Assembly: GCA_025529335.1 (NCBI GenBank)
Contig: JAMYHX010000121.1
Span: 1 to 64,000 of the forward strand
Direction of reading: 5' to 3'
From: Rhizopus sp. PT2906
Taxonomy: Eukaryota; Mucoromycota; Mucoromycetes; Mucorales; Rhizopodaceae
DNA: 64,000 nt
The translations under genes and the position numbers were made by a program. Position 1 is the first letter of the stretch; the number at the start of each line of letters is the position of its first letter. The notes under the pieces are model-generated. The model was given only the letters and a program-made list of their open reading frames with translations. It ran no database searches and was not told the origin of the DNA. This document shows positions 1 through 12,710 of the stretch, piece by piece.

Positions 1-553
1 CTTTTTATGCAAATAATTTTTTTATTTTATGACAACATTTTATAAAATTAATGTCAATAATTAATAAAAATACAGTATAAGGAGCTAGGGAAGGTAAATG
101 TCGTTACTTCCACCATGACGTACAAATCTTGGTGTTGCCTGTATACCATGAAAAACGATATCCGGTAGCCTAAACAATTGATGGTCAGTTTTTTTGTTTT
201 TGTTTTTTTGCTGTTAGTGCATACCGTTGACTTAGAAGGCAAAGCAGATATCCTCTGTAACGATCAATGATGTCTTTGGATAATGTTGCTAGGCGAAGGG
301 CATCCATGCAGGCTGAGTGCTTGTTTATTGAAAAGTTATCTGGTTTCACCTCGCCAAAGCCCAAAGGGCGGCCATTGTATCAGTTAATTGACAAGTCCCA
401 CAACAAGAGTATTGGCACAACATCCCATTATTAATATTCTTATCACCGCTTCCCCTTTCATTATATCCATTACTTGAATAATAAAACCACCAGTCTATTC
501 ACTCCCCTCTTATACACAGACTTTTATTGTGATAGAAAACTTTCACTAGGTGC
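1..553. other. gene-free left edge
   Basis: AT-rich sequence with short T runs and no reading frame that resembles a known protein. It lies 3' of the LINE relic on the minus strand and may be its decayed tail, but no reverse transcriptase motif is visible. Confidence 0.3.
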
Positions 554-1370
554 TTATGAGCAAAATGTATATTTTGGAAGCTTTGAATATATTGATTCCT
601 TGTTCTGGCGTCCTGTAGCTTTGTAGATCTCCAAGTGATACCTATTTGTTGACTGTGAGCTTCTGATAATGTGTTGGGATGATATGAGAAAGATATCCTT
701 GTGTGCAGAATCCAAAGAAAGGCCTTCTCGTATTGTTAAAGAAGGGTTACATAGTTCAGTATCGCTCATGAAGAAGTCTATGATGCTGCTATCTTGGTAT
801 GCTATAAAGGTGGGTTTTCCATATGCATGACACTGGTTCCATAAAATGAAACTGTGTCCTTGCAACCATCTATGTATCATATTTCCTCTGGGGCTAATAG
901 AGCCATCTCCAGTATAAGATCCCATTCTTGCATTAAAATCGCCACATAGGATGGTATGCTTGATATCGGGCGCTGTATGTGGTAAGGAATCCAAGATTTG
1001 ACTAACGACTTGATTGTCAAGTGAGGAGGGGGGGAGGTAAACACAATGAACGTGTCTGCGATAATGAAGGAGAGTTTGTATTACAAAATCGACATGTTAT
1101 CGTTCAGTAGGTGATGAGTATTATATGGGCAGGCTGGGTTGATAAGAAGACTGATACCTTGATGGCCCTTAGTGGCTAGGGGCTGTATTTTGATACCATA
1201 CATGCGAAATTATTTCCGGTCAGTAGGAGTAGACTGCATAGAAATAAAAATATTCAACATAGTTTTGGCTCGGAAGCTTTGCCACAACCATTGCAACGAA
1301 AAATAGGCTATGGAGGCTCAGATTTAGTAGAGCCATTTCGGTGAAAAATATCCCTTTTTCTTGCAATTAG
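554..1370 (-). mobile_element. decayed LINE (non-LTR) endonuclease fragment
   Basis: The 146-residue minus-strand frame at 554-994 carries the endonuclease-exonuclease-phosphatase motif ILCGDFNARMG followed by a SIIDFFMSD block. These match the GDFNA and D-x-I-D-(Y/F) motifs of apurinic-type LINE endonucleases. Upstream on the same strand (about 1000-1250), short pieces such as GHQGISLLINPACPYNTHHL look like the earlier endonuclease region, but stops and frame changes separate them. No reverse transcriptase domain follows, so this is a truncated, dead copy. Endonuclease assignment is fairly secure; clade is not resolved. Confidence 0.65.
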
Positions 1371-1802
1371 GACATCTCAGATATTTGCGATGGGTCTCGA
1401 AATGAGAAAGTAAGTAATCAATTTCATCCTGTAATAGGATATTATTAAGACTAGACAGACTATTGTCTCTATTATTATCAGGAATAGCAGAGCCTGGGGG
1501 GCATAATTAACGTTCTTTAATGTTATATTGTTGTTTGTAGCGTATAAGTTTGCGAAAGAGCTGCACATTCATTTTTAGTGACAAAATTTACCGTTTTCAC
1601 TGTACAGTTTTTTCTAATCTGAAAATTTATAATACAAAGTATACAAAATACGGCATCTTGGAGCGACATTACTTTCTGGAAATAGTGCATATTGCTGTAT
1701 TACAAAGTAATATTACCGCCGCTTTTCTAATACATCTTTGTTTGATTCGATGATATATGTTTATTGATTTTGACTTTTATAAAAGCAATAAGGAAACAAT
1801 GT

Positions 1803-2141
1803 CTAGGTAGGATTCAATATAGTTTTTCTAATAGGATCATCTTGTGATAATGTACCATCCAACATGACATGAAGTTGGTTTATGTAATCGATAGCAGCTT
1901 GAAGTACGCTTAATTTATGTATGGGTTGTTGAACTGTTGTTGGAAATGGTGAGTTACATGATGGTATGAGTGATTTCAGTCTTTCAATCTTGTCATTCAT
2001 TCTCTCTCTTCTTCTTTTTTCGATCGCACTATGCGATAACCTTCGTTTACGTAAGCTGTCATCGATCGTACTTGGTTTATAAAACTGTATGATGGGTGAA
2101 GGTAGTTCTATAGAAGGTAGTCTCTCTCGTGGATGATTCAT
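1803..2141 (-). CDS. small bHLH transcription factor
   Basis: Single-exon protein of 112 residues. The basic region HSAIEKRRRERMNDKIERL (about residues 37-56) has the His-Glu-Arg pattern of class B bHLH proteins, which bind CACGTG-type E-boxes. It is followed by a loop containing SCNSPFPTT and a second helix HKLSVLQAAIDYINQLHVML (about 75-95). The protein is almost only the bHLH domain, with a 35-residue N-terminal lead and no leucine zipper. The start is the first ATG of the frame. It lies about 150 bp downstream of the CreC-like gene on the same strand. Nuclear function as a dimer is inferred from family; target genes cannot be read from sequence. Confidence 0.75.
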   Translation of the reverse strand: MNHPRERLPSIELPSPIIQFYKPSTIDDSLRKRRLSHSAIEKRRRERMNDKIERLKSLIPSCNSPFPTTVQQPIHKLSVLQAAIDYINQLHVMLDGTLSQDDPIRKTILNPT

Positions 2142-2292
2142 ACAAACAATAGTAAAATAAAAGAGATAAAAGAGTGGTGATCACCATTTAAATATTTATT
2201 ATAGACTATCTTTCATGAAAAAGCATGATAGATTGTTTATATCTTATTGGACAAATGTTTGCCCACACACACAAAAAAAAAAAAGTTAATCC

Positions 2293-4568
2293 CTAGGGCC
2301 TGCCCCAAATACGGATTCTACCCCTTCTATCTGTTGTTATCATGTAGTCTTGTTTAAATGCTATAGAAACGCATGGATCAGCATGAATGTTGTGTATTGT
2401 CGTTGGTTGAAGTATGGCTGCTTGATTCTTCTTGATAGGTGGATGCAAAACTGGTGGAATGAATATCTCGGGAGCTGATTTAGACCCTCGCTTTTTGTTA
2501 TTACTATGGTTAAATAGTCCATGTGGCTCATGACTTGAAAGCCCTTTGAATATCTTTAGTGATCTCTTCCGTTCTACCACATCAGCGTTATTATTATTAT
2601 TTGTAAATGAGATTGGCGCTGAAGGTGGTGGTGGTGGTGGCCATTTTGTGGATGATGTGCATACAGATAATGTTATCCTTGGCTGAAATACAAATAAATA
2701 CAAACGTTCATATGAATCTTTCAGCTTACATGTTTTGGCTTTTGTAAGGCGCTTATAGAAAAATCCCACAAGATGAGATTACAATCTTCGCCTACGCTTG
2801 CAAATCGGTAGGACTGTTCGTCACATTTCCATGGATCAAACGCTATACTGGTTATCCAGGATTTATGACCATGGCAACGAGCAACCATTCTCCTCTCTGT
2901 AAAGGACCAGATAGTAACAAGATCGTCCTGCCCACCTGTCTAGTAGAACAAAAATTGAGTACAAAAATGAGATAATCATCCAGATACTTACCACCATATA
3001 ATGTCCATCTGGACTCCAACTAACGCAGTTTAATTGACCGAAATAGCTTGAGAATATGTCTGTCAGCCTCTCGTTTTTATAATCAATAATCTTTAATTGA
3101 CCATCAGCTCCTGTTACTGCTAAATGAACTCCGTCTGGACTAAATGAAAAATCTAATATCTTCCAATTAGATAGGCTGATAATAAAAATGATGAATACAT
3201 TCTACCTGTTATTGCTTCTTTGCTTAATTTCCAATAAGAGACTGGATTATGTTTGTAACCCTTGTGAGGTCTAAAGGTATAAAATCTATAGTCGTAAATA
3301 ACATGAGTATACATGACTTTTTCTAATAAATGGAGAGCATACTGTGTCTCAATCCACGAATTGGGTTCTGATAGTGAAAATGGTTGGTCATCACGCTCTT
3401 TACTCATAATCATCATTGAGCCATCTTTAAAAGCAGCAACAAACAAGTCTTCGGACCCAGGTAACCATTTGATCATATTAACAGCCGATGAGACTAGACA
3501 GCCCTTCAAAAAAAAAAAAAAAGTTGGTATGTCATTGATATCCAAGTAGTCTATAGTTACCCCTTTGTTTAATCGAACATATTTGGAACTGAATGGATCA
3601 TACCATACAATATCCCCTGTGGAAAATCCAATGATAACGTCAAGATGATCATCACACTTTGTGATTTCATTTATATCGTGACATAATGGATAAGATTTTG
3701 AAAACACAACTCTCGAAAGAGGTTCCTACAATCATCAAGGTATAAGTTGCAAATTTGCTTATATATATATAAAAAGGAACATACTGTCGGCTTGTTCTTT
3801 GCATCCACCCAAATGAAGCTTGATCCAATATTAAAAAAGCAATAGTCATCCTCTACTGTCTTTGCTGACAGTATCTTTTGTAAGTTTTCATGAATAATGA
3901 ATCTTAGGACAAATGTTGATTTTGTTTTTGATAAATGGTTTTTTGGCTTGCTACTATTATTACTGCCAGAGCTTCTTCCAATAGATGTTGATAGCTGACT
4001 ACCATTTGTTTTACCAAATAATGACGAAATAGACCCAACACTGTGAGGAGTAAAAGAGGCATCTTCCTTGTTATCCAAACTATTATTATCCTGCCAGTTG
4101 GTTGTCATGTAGGAGTTTTGTTGTTGTTGTTGGGACAAAAGAATTTGAGGTGACGATGAATAAGAAAGGTTACGAACATAACTTTTTGTCGAAGCATTAG
4201 GTATGGGAATAACAGGTGTCATGGACAACCCAGGATAATAACTGCCTATACTGTCTTCATCGGATGAATCATGTCTCTTTTTGAAATTGATAATCGATGC
4301 TCGGGTTCCAAGCGAATACTGTGGTGCAATTGTGTCGAAAAATATCTCATGAAGCAACGGATAAACTCCATCGAGTGTGTGTATTTCAGTACAATTGAAG
4401 TTCTTATTGCTTGGAGGAAAATGGACAACTATTTTTGTTGGGTTGTTACTGCTATTTCTGTTCAAGCTGTGCTGCAGACTGGTTGCTGCTAATGTCTATA
4501 AAGAAAATTAAGTTTTAAGGTAAGGCTTATGTCTACAATGAACTTACAGATTGGAAATAGCCATCCAT
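2293..4568 (-). CDS. creC: CreC/WDR20/DMWD-family WD40 protein
   Basis: Spliced gene of about seven exons. The first exon is tiny (4568-4548, MDGYFQS) and is joined to 4495 by a 52-bp intron. Hallmarks in order are a Gln/Ser-rich N-terminus, STFVLRFIIHENLQKIL, GFSTGDIVWYDPFSSKY, INMIKWLPGSEDLFVAA-type text (here VNMIKWLPGSED), DFSFSPDGVHLAV, CVSWSPDGHYMV, GGQDDLVTIWS, GHKSWITSIAFDPW and a final DRRGRIRIWGRP. This motif series is typical of Aspergillus CreC and animal WDR20/DMWD, WD40 partners that activate a ubiquitin-specific protease (CreB/USP46 type) and, in filamentous fungi, act in carbon catabolite repression. The splice to DFSFSPDG uses an acceptor at about 3153; the nearer AG at about 3176 breaks frame. 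A proline run (PPPPPP) precedes the last WD block. Family call is strong; the carbon role is by homology. Confidence 0.85.
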
Positions 4569-7500
4569 TCGTCCTCTCTCTCTTTTTTTCTCACAGGTCT
4601 GCTTTATAAGCCTAATAGAAAAAGGGAAAAAGGATAATTTGATGGAACACCACTTATGACGTTACATTTTTTGTAGTCCGGGGCAATGGAGAAACTTTTG
4701 AAGCGGGGAGAAACATGGAATGTCTTTAGATAGTAATATGTATTAAAGAGGGTTTCAGAGTTACTACATCTTCAATAACATCACCCTCTACTCTATCGCT
4801 TATTGTCATAAATCATTACCTTACATACCTTGGCTGCTCTATCTTATAAATGTTTGCTGCATATTCTGTATTTTGTAACTCAAAAGCGAATTTGTGCGCA
4901 GCCATTAAATATTTTATCGTGTTTATTAAGTGCACAGTACTAAAAACTGAAGTAATCGACCCCTGTCCTTGTAGTTTCTAACATTGGCATTTTTGAGTCC
5001 TTTGCAAACATTATCCATAGGCAATAAGTAGATGTAATAACCCTATACAAGCATCTTACAAGAAGAGCCCATAGCTGGTGAACGTGAAAGATGTATGTCG
5101 TGAGCATTCCATTAATTCACATAGCTCAAAGAGCAGTACAAGACGGCATATGGAGGAAAAATAAAAAGTTTATAACACAAGACTAGTAACATACAAGGAA
5201 GTGGAGAAGATTGATGCTAATCAAAATATATCAAGTGAAGAAGCGCTTTAAAATATAGACATAGATACCCTACACGTATCTATTGGATAAACTTGTAAAA
5301 TAACAAAACCAAAAGCTCGAGAGTAGGCTTTTAAGTATGCTTTTTCATCATTTGAATCGTCATTAAAAAGCAGAATACTCCATACCTAGAGTCTTTTGGG
5401 TAAAGTGTACAAATATGCCTTATTTTACCCAGTTGTAAACTAAACTAATGACTACTTCTTCTTAAACTGCTTTAAAGAAATGTCTTGTGGCTTTACTTGC
5501 CTTCTTGCTCTAAACTGAATTGCATCTGCCTTATTGCTTATTCGTGCCGCATATAACCAAAAGGCAGAGCAAAGCCAATGGCGGCAAGGTAAGCAAAAAT
5601 AGTGACAATAACAAGCTTGATTTTCATTTAAATAAGACCAAATGGTTGAAGAAGTATTGTCTTTTACGTAAGGCATTGCTCCTCTTTTATATTAAAACAG
5701 ATGCATGCAGTCATTACCTACTATGGTCATTTGCTATTGCTAACAAGCACATTTTATTATTATCGGTTAGATGCATCCACTTCTCTCTCTGGGGTTTGTT
5801 GATCACTTTTTCAAAAATGCATAAACTACAGGAAGTATACTCGCTGTGTGCAGATTTTCCCCCCCTCGCGCCAACTCTTCTTCACATATCTGTCTGCTTT
5901 TAACTGATAAGCTGGCGTGAAAACACTTGTAAACATGCTTTTGTACACTTTTTCCAAAATGCATGGCGCATTTTTAATTGACTAAACATAGTCCGTTATT
6001 TGACGATAACAATGAGCTGAAACAAGTACAACAAGAGCGTATGGATATTGTTACTGATTAGAAGTTTTATTATAATAGCTATAAAAATGTCACCGTCGTT
6101 TCTTATGTTGACATATCGATAAAAGTGTCACCAAATAGCGATATATCGACTGTTTCTTAGTTAATACATTTAAGATGAAGTGGGCCAAGGTTGATTTTCA
6201 TATACACACGATAGAACATGTCTAAGAGTCACGACAGATCTGGTATGTCTGCTATCAACTAGGGTAAGTCGCTCAAGCAGTTGAGAATTTTGGACTCTGT
6301 GAGTTTCATCCCGACGAAGAAGACAGCAGTGGCCAACAGTTGTGCTACTCTAAGGCGCCCTTCAAGTCCTGACTGATTAGCACAATTTTACTAAAAGTTT
6401 ATCTCGCGTAGTTGTTTCTATCAACAAACTGTCTGCGATACTCAAAAGATCATGGCAGTACTGTTATACTCAACCTTTTACGCTATGAAAATGTGAGGAT
6501 GGTGATGGGGTATTTATGTGCTTATATTATGTGAAAACAGTGGAGAATCAGTAGCTAGCAACTACGATTTTTATTATGTGCCTGAGGGAAAATCACTAAC
6601 GCTGAGTGTATAAGAGAAATGACGGCTACAGATATCTAGCGCCGTCTAGTAAATGAGACTGAATATACGGAAAACCGAGAGATATGTGATCTAAAGACAA
6701 ATGGATACAAATGAAGCCCATTCAGCGCCATGTATATCTTATTGCCAGCCATCACTACAGAAAGCCGCATTTGCATACTTTGCCCCCCCTTTTAAAACCG
6801 GATGTGTATCTTGACCATGTAACGTATCGTTCATATGGCCCTTGCAACGATGGACATATTGTCATCCATTGCTGTGAACTCTTCCGGTTTTCCCAAGCCT
6901 CTCTACGCCAGGTACTTTCTAACTATCAGTTGTTTTACAAGCTTCATGCCTTCTTGAAAATCTCAGAAAGAGTCTGTATATTTCAAGAGCAGTTCCTTTT
7001 TCATTCCTTACATTTATCAGAGGATGCGCTGGTTTCCATTTGTTTACTTTTCTTCTGGGCGCATTAATTCATTTCAAAAGAGAGTTTTCTTAACATTAGC
7101 CTCCAAACGGACTAACCTGATCCGGGCGAACATTTGATTTTTGTGCTCATTTTGATCGTTAAATAAAAAAAAATGCCTAAACAAGGTTTATAATACAGCT
7201 TGTACATAAATGCGACATGTCACAGAGAGGTTACTTTTAACCTTTATTAATTACTCAACATTAATATCAGTAGTGTGTACACACACTGTGTTAATGTGCA
7301 CATGCTTATCTTTCACCACAGACTGTGAACTCATTCTTTAAATGCTATTCATATGGATTCAAAAGCAAAAAAGGATCATATTCGTTGTAAAAACGCTTTA
7401 AGGCGCATATAGACTTTTGTTAACAGACAGACAGATGTTCCTCGGTAAACTATACCAAAAATCATACGATCTTATCTTTAGGCTATTACTTTCCTATATG

Positions 7501-8246
7501 CTTGCATCACTCGGTCAATATCCTCGAGTAACCATAATTCATTTTTGCAACATGGAAAGAAACAAGCGCATAATTGTAACCCAATATGAATCTGAGGCTT
7601 GAACAAAAAATAACTCATCTACCCTTACACAAATCAATGACAACTAGTCCTAATTTAGGACCTTCGTATTTCCCATCAAGGCTAGAAGAAAGGATCGACG
7701 TCCCTTTAGGGCTTATATACAAAAAGATAAAGTTATGTTTAAAATAGTATATAATTAAGCGTATTATTATTACAGCATGCTTTCGTATTCAATATCTGAT
7801 TTATCTGCATAAGTAACCCTGTTTTAATAATTAGCTCGCCCCCTTTTTTCTCAAAATGGTCATTTATTTCCTTTTTTATATACTCTTTACCCTGAATTAA
7901 CTCTTTCCTTATCTTTTAAACCTCTTTAACCACTGTGTCTTATTAGATGCATTTGACCTTTACTTCATAAAGAATAGGCTTATGTAACGACAGGACTAAT
8001 GTATTACCAGCTTATGATCTTGAACAACCTACGTATATCATTTTTTCCATTTTTAGTCAATTTATGTCTCCCAATGTTATTTACTTCAATGCCTACTATC
8101 CGATACATGTAAGGATAATTATGGATATAATGTCCAAAACAAGTACTGATAATTGTTCAAAACAGGTAAATTACATGAAGAAAGAGTAAAGCTCCATTCC
8201 AACATTAAAATGATACCATCTGTGTGTGGTATGCGACTCAATTTCA
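4569..8246. other. long stretch without a supportable gene
   Basis: About 3.7 kb with only short, low-complexity frames. A minus-strand piece near 5450-5690 could encode a hydrophobic segment ending ISLKQFKKK, but no start, splice pattern or homologue is recognised. Around 6171-6480 the plus strand shows broken pieces (MKWAKVDFHIHT, ILDSVSFIPTKKTAV) with stops between them, possibly an old transposon or repeat gene. The rest is AT-rich spacer. It may hold promoter DNA for the protease downstream and the CreC gene upstream. Confidence 0.4.
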
Positions 8247-8253
8247 TATAAAT
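8247..8253 (+). promoter_or_regulatory. TATA box of the aspartic protease gene
   Basis: TATAAAT lies 66 bp before the protease ATG and is followed by a pyrimidine-rich leader (CTCTCTTGGC..., TTCATTTATTACA). Position and context fit a core promoter for a highly expressed secreted enzyme; not tested. Confidence 0.5.
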
Positions 8254-8318
8254 ACCCTCTCTTGGCTTTCTCATTTGTCTTCTCATCAAACAATTTCCCC
8301 ATCCTTTCATTTATTACA

Positions 8319-9602
8319 ATGAAGTTTACCTTAATCTCTTCTTGTGTTGCTCTTGCCTTTATGGCATTCGCTGTTGAAGCTGCTCCTGGTGGCAAGAAAA
8401 TCAGTATTCCTTTGGAAAAGAATCAAGATTACAAGCCTAATGCAAAGAACTCTCTCAAGAAGGCCCTTGCAAAGTATGCCAAGCATAAGATCTCTACTCA
8501 ATCCTCTGGTGATTCTCCCAATGGCTCCGGTGGTACTGTCCCGGTGACAGATGATGGTAATGACGTTGAATACTACGGTATTGTCAAAGTCGGTACTCCT
8601 CCTGTAGAGCTCAAGCTTGATTTTGATACTGGCTCTTCTGACTTGTGGTTTGGTAAGATGAACATGGTATTCAATCACTCGTTATTAACATGAATATAGC
8701 TTCCACCTTGTGCTCCTCTTGCGGCTCTTCTCAAACCCTTTACGATCCTTCCAAGTCTAGTACTTATCAAAAGGATGGCCGTCCCTGGTCTATCCAATAT
8801 GGTGATGGTTCTACCTCAAGCGGTGTCTTAGGTACTGACACTGTCGAATTGGGTGGTTTCTCCATCAAGAAACAAACGATTGAATTAGCCAAGGAGGAAT
8901 CCGATACTTTTGCTAGTGGCCCTATTGATGGTCTTCTTGGTCTTGGTTTTGATTCTATTACTACTGTCAAGGGTGTCAAGACTCCTGTTGACAACTTGAT
9001 CAGCCAAGGTCTCATCTCTTCTCCTATCTTTGGTGTTCACCTTGGAAAGGCCAGCAAGGGTGGTGGAGGTGGTAAGTGGCGATGACATACTTAAATGTTA
9101 TGGCGCTAACTGTATATTAGAATACATCTTTGGTGGCTATGACCAGTCCAAGATTAAGGGTTCTTTGACCAAGGTTCCTATTGATAACTCTCAAGGTTTC
9201 TGGGGTATCACGGTTGACAGCACCAAGGTTGGCGACAAGTCCGCTACTGATTCCTTCAACGCCATTCTCGACACTGGTACCACTCTCTTGGTCCTCGACA
9301 CCCAAGTTGCCTCTAAAATTGCAGAGGCTTACAATGCCAAAGACAATGGTGATGGCACTTACTCTGTTGACTGTGACACGTCCAAGTTACAACCTCTTAC
9401 TTTCAGCATCGGCGGTGCTGAATTTGAAGTCCCTACTGATTCCATCATCTTTGAAAAGGACAATGGTAACTGTATTGCTGGTTTCAGTTCTGGTGATCTT
9501 GGAGGTTTGTCCATCTTGGGTGATGTCTTCTTAAAGAACAACTATGTAGTCTTCAACCAACAGGTTCCTGAGGTCCAAATCGCTCCTTCTGTCGACGCTT
9601 AA
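8319..9602 (+). CDS. secreted aspartic protease, rhizopuspepsin-like
   Basis: Three exons (8319-8652, 8700-9071, 9121-9602) with consensus GTAAG donors give 395 residues, the usual length for mucoralean pepsins. The N-terminus MKFTLISSCVALAFMAFAVEA is a signal peptide, followed by a basic propeptide of about 50 residues. Both catalytic aspartates are present, in DFDTGSSDLWF and ILDTGTTLLVLD, and the flap is seen in SIQYGDGSTSSGVLGTD. Two cysteine pairs are visible (CSSCGSS in the N-lobe, and VDCDTS with GNCIAG in the C-lobe). The enzyme should be an extracellular acid endopeptidase of family A1. It is convergent with the Spa2-like gene. Start chosen because the signal peptide begins exactly there, 66 bp after a TATA box. 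Confidence 0.95.
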
Positions 9603-9942
9603 ACGGTGTTGGTATATATTGTTATCAATAATATTTATTAGTGAATAAATCACTTGTATTCTTAAAAACATAATTACGAGAAGCTTATTGTGTAAGAAAT
9701 TCTTTGACTTGTCTGATTCACTGTTTGTTTCATTTTGATTCTCTAACTGAGTGACTAAACCGTTCATTCTCTGTTATATAAATAATCAGTCTTAAGAGTG
9801 ATGTTGATCTCGTCTATTCTTTCTTTTTGTCTCTCTTTTGAACATCAAACTAAATAGACCTAAAGTGACTTTATGATGTCCAACAATAAAAGTTAAATAT
9901 AGGCTTTATTTACAATATTAAATAAATGAGGGGGCACCATTT

Positions 9943-12508
9943 TTAATCTGTTTCAAACAAATTAATTAATTCCTTGGTGTACTTTGCAATCTCGTATGCT
10001 TCCTTTGCAAGATCCCGCTTAGCATTGGCTGTGGCTACTGCACCACTTATAAATTGACTTTTTTGAAGTAAGCTTAATCTTTGAGAGCATTGATCCAGTT
10101 CATTCAAGATGGGTCTGCAAGCTCTAGTATAAGCGTATCCTGATGGACTCGAGCATACGGAGCTTGATTTATCGATGATGGTGCGTATAATTTTGATTAA
10201 TGAAGTGATGATGGAATAGACTTCCCCGTTTTGTGGTAGACGGAGCGCGCTTAGTAAGTTTTGTATTGTTTGTACAATAGTATCTGTTTCATTTTTTAGA
10301 TATTTCTAGTAATAATAGATGAGTGAACTGAAGAGATCATACGAAGCTAGCTTACTGTCAATTCTGCAGGTGTTATATATGTTTGTTCTGGTAAACTATA
10401 GTTATCATCCGTATCTTTTAGTTGTGATCTTATTTGAGAAAGAGAGGGTGGACTATTGCTATTAGTTTCATAAGCGCTAGTTGTGTTGTTGTTGTTGTAA
10501 TCATTCTGGAAGCCTTTCTGATTGTTATTGTCTGTATCTTTCATTCCTACCAATCTAACTAGATCGACTACAACCGCAGACAAGTTTCCTGCTGAATGAT
10601 CCAATAAACTCACTGGACTGATTCCCATTCCGTTAGCGTGATGCTTTGCTGCAATCAATAGATCTGATAAAGCTGTAGAAAACCTTGACTTTAGCTCATA
10701 GAGGGTTTGCTTGGAATCAGTCGTCAATCTGTTTTCATTATTTTCAACCTGTTCTGTTATCAATTTACAAACAGAGACAATGACTTTCATGGCTTGGATG
10801 ACGTTGGCAGGATAGCTGGACCTATCGTTTATAATTAATTTTAATACGTTTCATTATTATTGTTATTATTCTACCTTGCTGTGATTAATAATTCATCAAT
10901 CGAAGTTTGAAATGACAAGATATGATCATAAGTGATGATGCCCTTCTTTGTTGGTTGTATAAAGTTGTCTTTTATCATATTACAGTTGATGCTACTGACA
11001 TTACGTATGGATTGAGCTACAGAGAGATGAGTGATTCATGTTGATAAAGGGGGACTCTATATTGTTACCTTTCACGCTCCTGAGTTCTAACCTAACTTTT
11101 TCGTACTTGATCTGCCATTCTTTTACTTGGTCTCTTAATGTCTTTATTTCCTTATCAGCTTCTTCTTTTTCGAGCATTAATTCTTCATTCGTTTTAGCCA
11201 TTCTTTTTAATTCCTCTATCATTTCTCTCGTCTCACGCTTCACTTCACGAACAGCTTCTTGTTGTTTATTATAGTCTTGTTTAAGTGTTTGATATTTATC
11301 ATCCAACTTTTTATATTGTTCTTCCATTTGACGAATCACTCTTTGATCTTCTTCATCTTTCTATGCAAACATAAGTACGTGTTTTTGTTATTATTATTTA
11401 CTAAAGAAACCTTTTGTAATTGATCCAGTAATTCACGATCTATACTGTCCATACGTTGATCATTCTTTTCCTAGTAAAACATGGTGTGAGTTTATAAAAT
11501 GACACTATAATTAAATATATTACCTCCAATTTGTCCTGTAATTGTTTAATATGATTTTGCATCATACTCATTTTATATTCATATTCTGAACGAATCTTCT
11601 CCACATCTTCATCACTGTTATTATTTCTACTAAAGAATTCTTTTTGGTCTATGGGTGATCTATTCACGTAAGTTCTATCTGGACTATTCAGGATCGTTTC
11701 GTCGTCTGAGAATTTATCGACCGTCTCTACATTAAAAGTGCCCTTGGCTGGAATGATATGAGTGGATTTGCTGGGTTGTTGAACCTTGTCATACAATTTT
11801 GAATCCATCATAGGCATTTGTGGAACAGGCGGCAGGTGAGAATCCTGTGATTAGAAAGTTAATAAACATACTAATAAACCAGTAACTTACATCTTCTTGG
11901 AATAGATTGGCGTATCTTCTCGTCAATTCAGAAAAGACGTCACTTGCTAAATCTTTAAATCTTGGCACTGCTATGGTAGCCAACTTTTGTCGTGCCTGAT
12001 TTCTTTTTGGATGAAAGTCTTCTTTCACAGGTAAAAATGGTACTAAAATTTTAAATTGCATTAATTTACTATAACAACAATACAATAGAGACTAACCGTA
12101 TTTATCATTCTTTATTCTTCTAGTCACTTCATCATACACATCCATGGCTAATTCATGAAACTGATGATTACTTAGTCTTGTCAACTTTTGACGAGCTGTT
12201 ATTCTTTCAGGTTGTGGACCTTCGATCGATTCTAGAGAGGGGGAGATCAATACATGCCATCTTTTTCATTCTTTTTTTTTACCTTGAGCCAAAATATCCT
12301 TTAGATAGGATCGAAGTTCCATATAATAGATTCGTGCTGTATTCTCATAGTGAGCTAAACTATAAGCTCTGGTAGAAGCAAACGACTGTGATCTCGAAGT
12401 ATATGACATGGAACGAGATGAGCTAGTTGAATATGTCTTTGCTGACTGAGGTCCTCTTGATAACCAGTCTTCTTGTGGTGAACGTGGTGGAGATTTTGAA
12501 TAGGCCAT
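9943..12508 (-). CDS. SPA2: Spa2-type polarity scaffold protein
   Basis: Multi-exon gene. The Ser/Arg-rich N-terminus (MAYSKSPPRSP) leads into two Spa2-homology (GIT) repeats: ARQKLTRLSNHQFHELAMDV and ARQKLATIAVPRFKDLASDV, the second preceded by FLPVKEDFHPKRN. A long charged coiled coil follows (QMEEQYKKLDDKYQTLKQDY onward, coded around 11001-11339). The helical C-terminal part ends KYTKELINLFETD. In yeasts and filamentous fungi Spa2 organises the polarisome at growing tips and binds MAP-kinase kinases through the SHD; the same role is inferred here. The start is the ATG at 12508 because the longer upstream reading is a T-rich leader. At least six introns, some carrying long T runs. It converges on the protease gene. 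Confidence 0.85.
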
Positions 12509-12710
12509 AGCTTGAAGAAAAAGAAAAAAAAAAGGTTGTGATTTGAAAAAAAGGTGTACATTGATCACAAAAATAAAAAAGGGTTTCACCGCTTATCGTT
12601 TCACAGTTGCACAATGGAAACTTTTTATTCCAATGAAAAAAATACAATAGGGGAGTTTTCTTTGGTCATTTTTAATTACAACTCGCGATACGCATGAATA
12701 ATACAGATTA

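Noticed and set aside
3313..3549. 78-codon plus-strand frame inside the CreC-like gene
   Set aside because: Antisense shadow of a WD40 exon.
5520..5903. 127-codon plus-strand frame
   Set aside because: Composition is like random AT-rich sequence, no domain and no splice context.
6711..7067. 118-codon plus-strand frame
   Set aside because: His/Leu/Phe-rich translation without domain, signal or homologous wording; not enough to call a gene.
8331..8678. 115-codon minus-strand frame and other long frames opposite the aspartic protease
   Set aside because: They mirror the codon bias of the real gene on the other strand and have no recognisable motifs.
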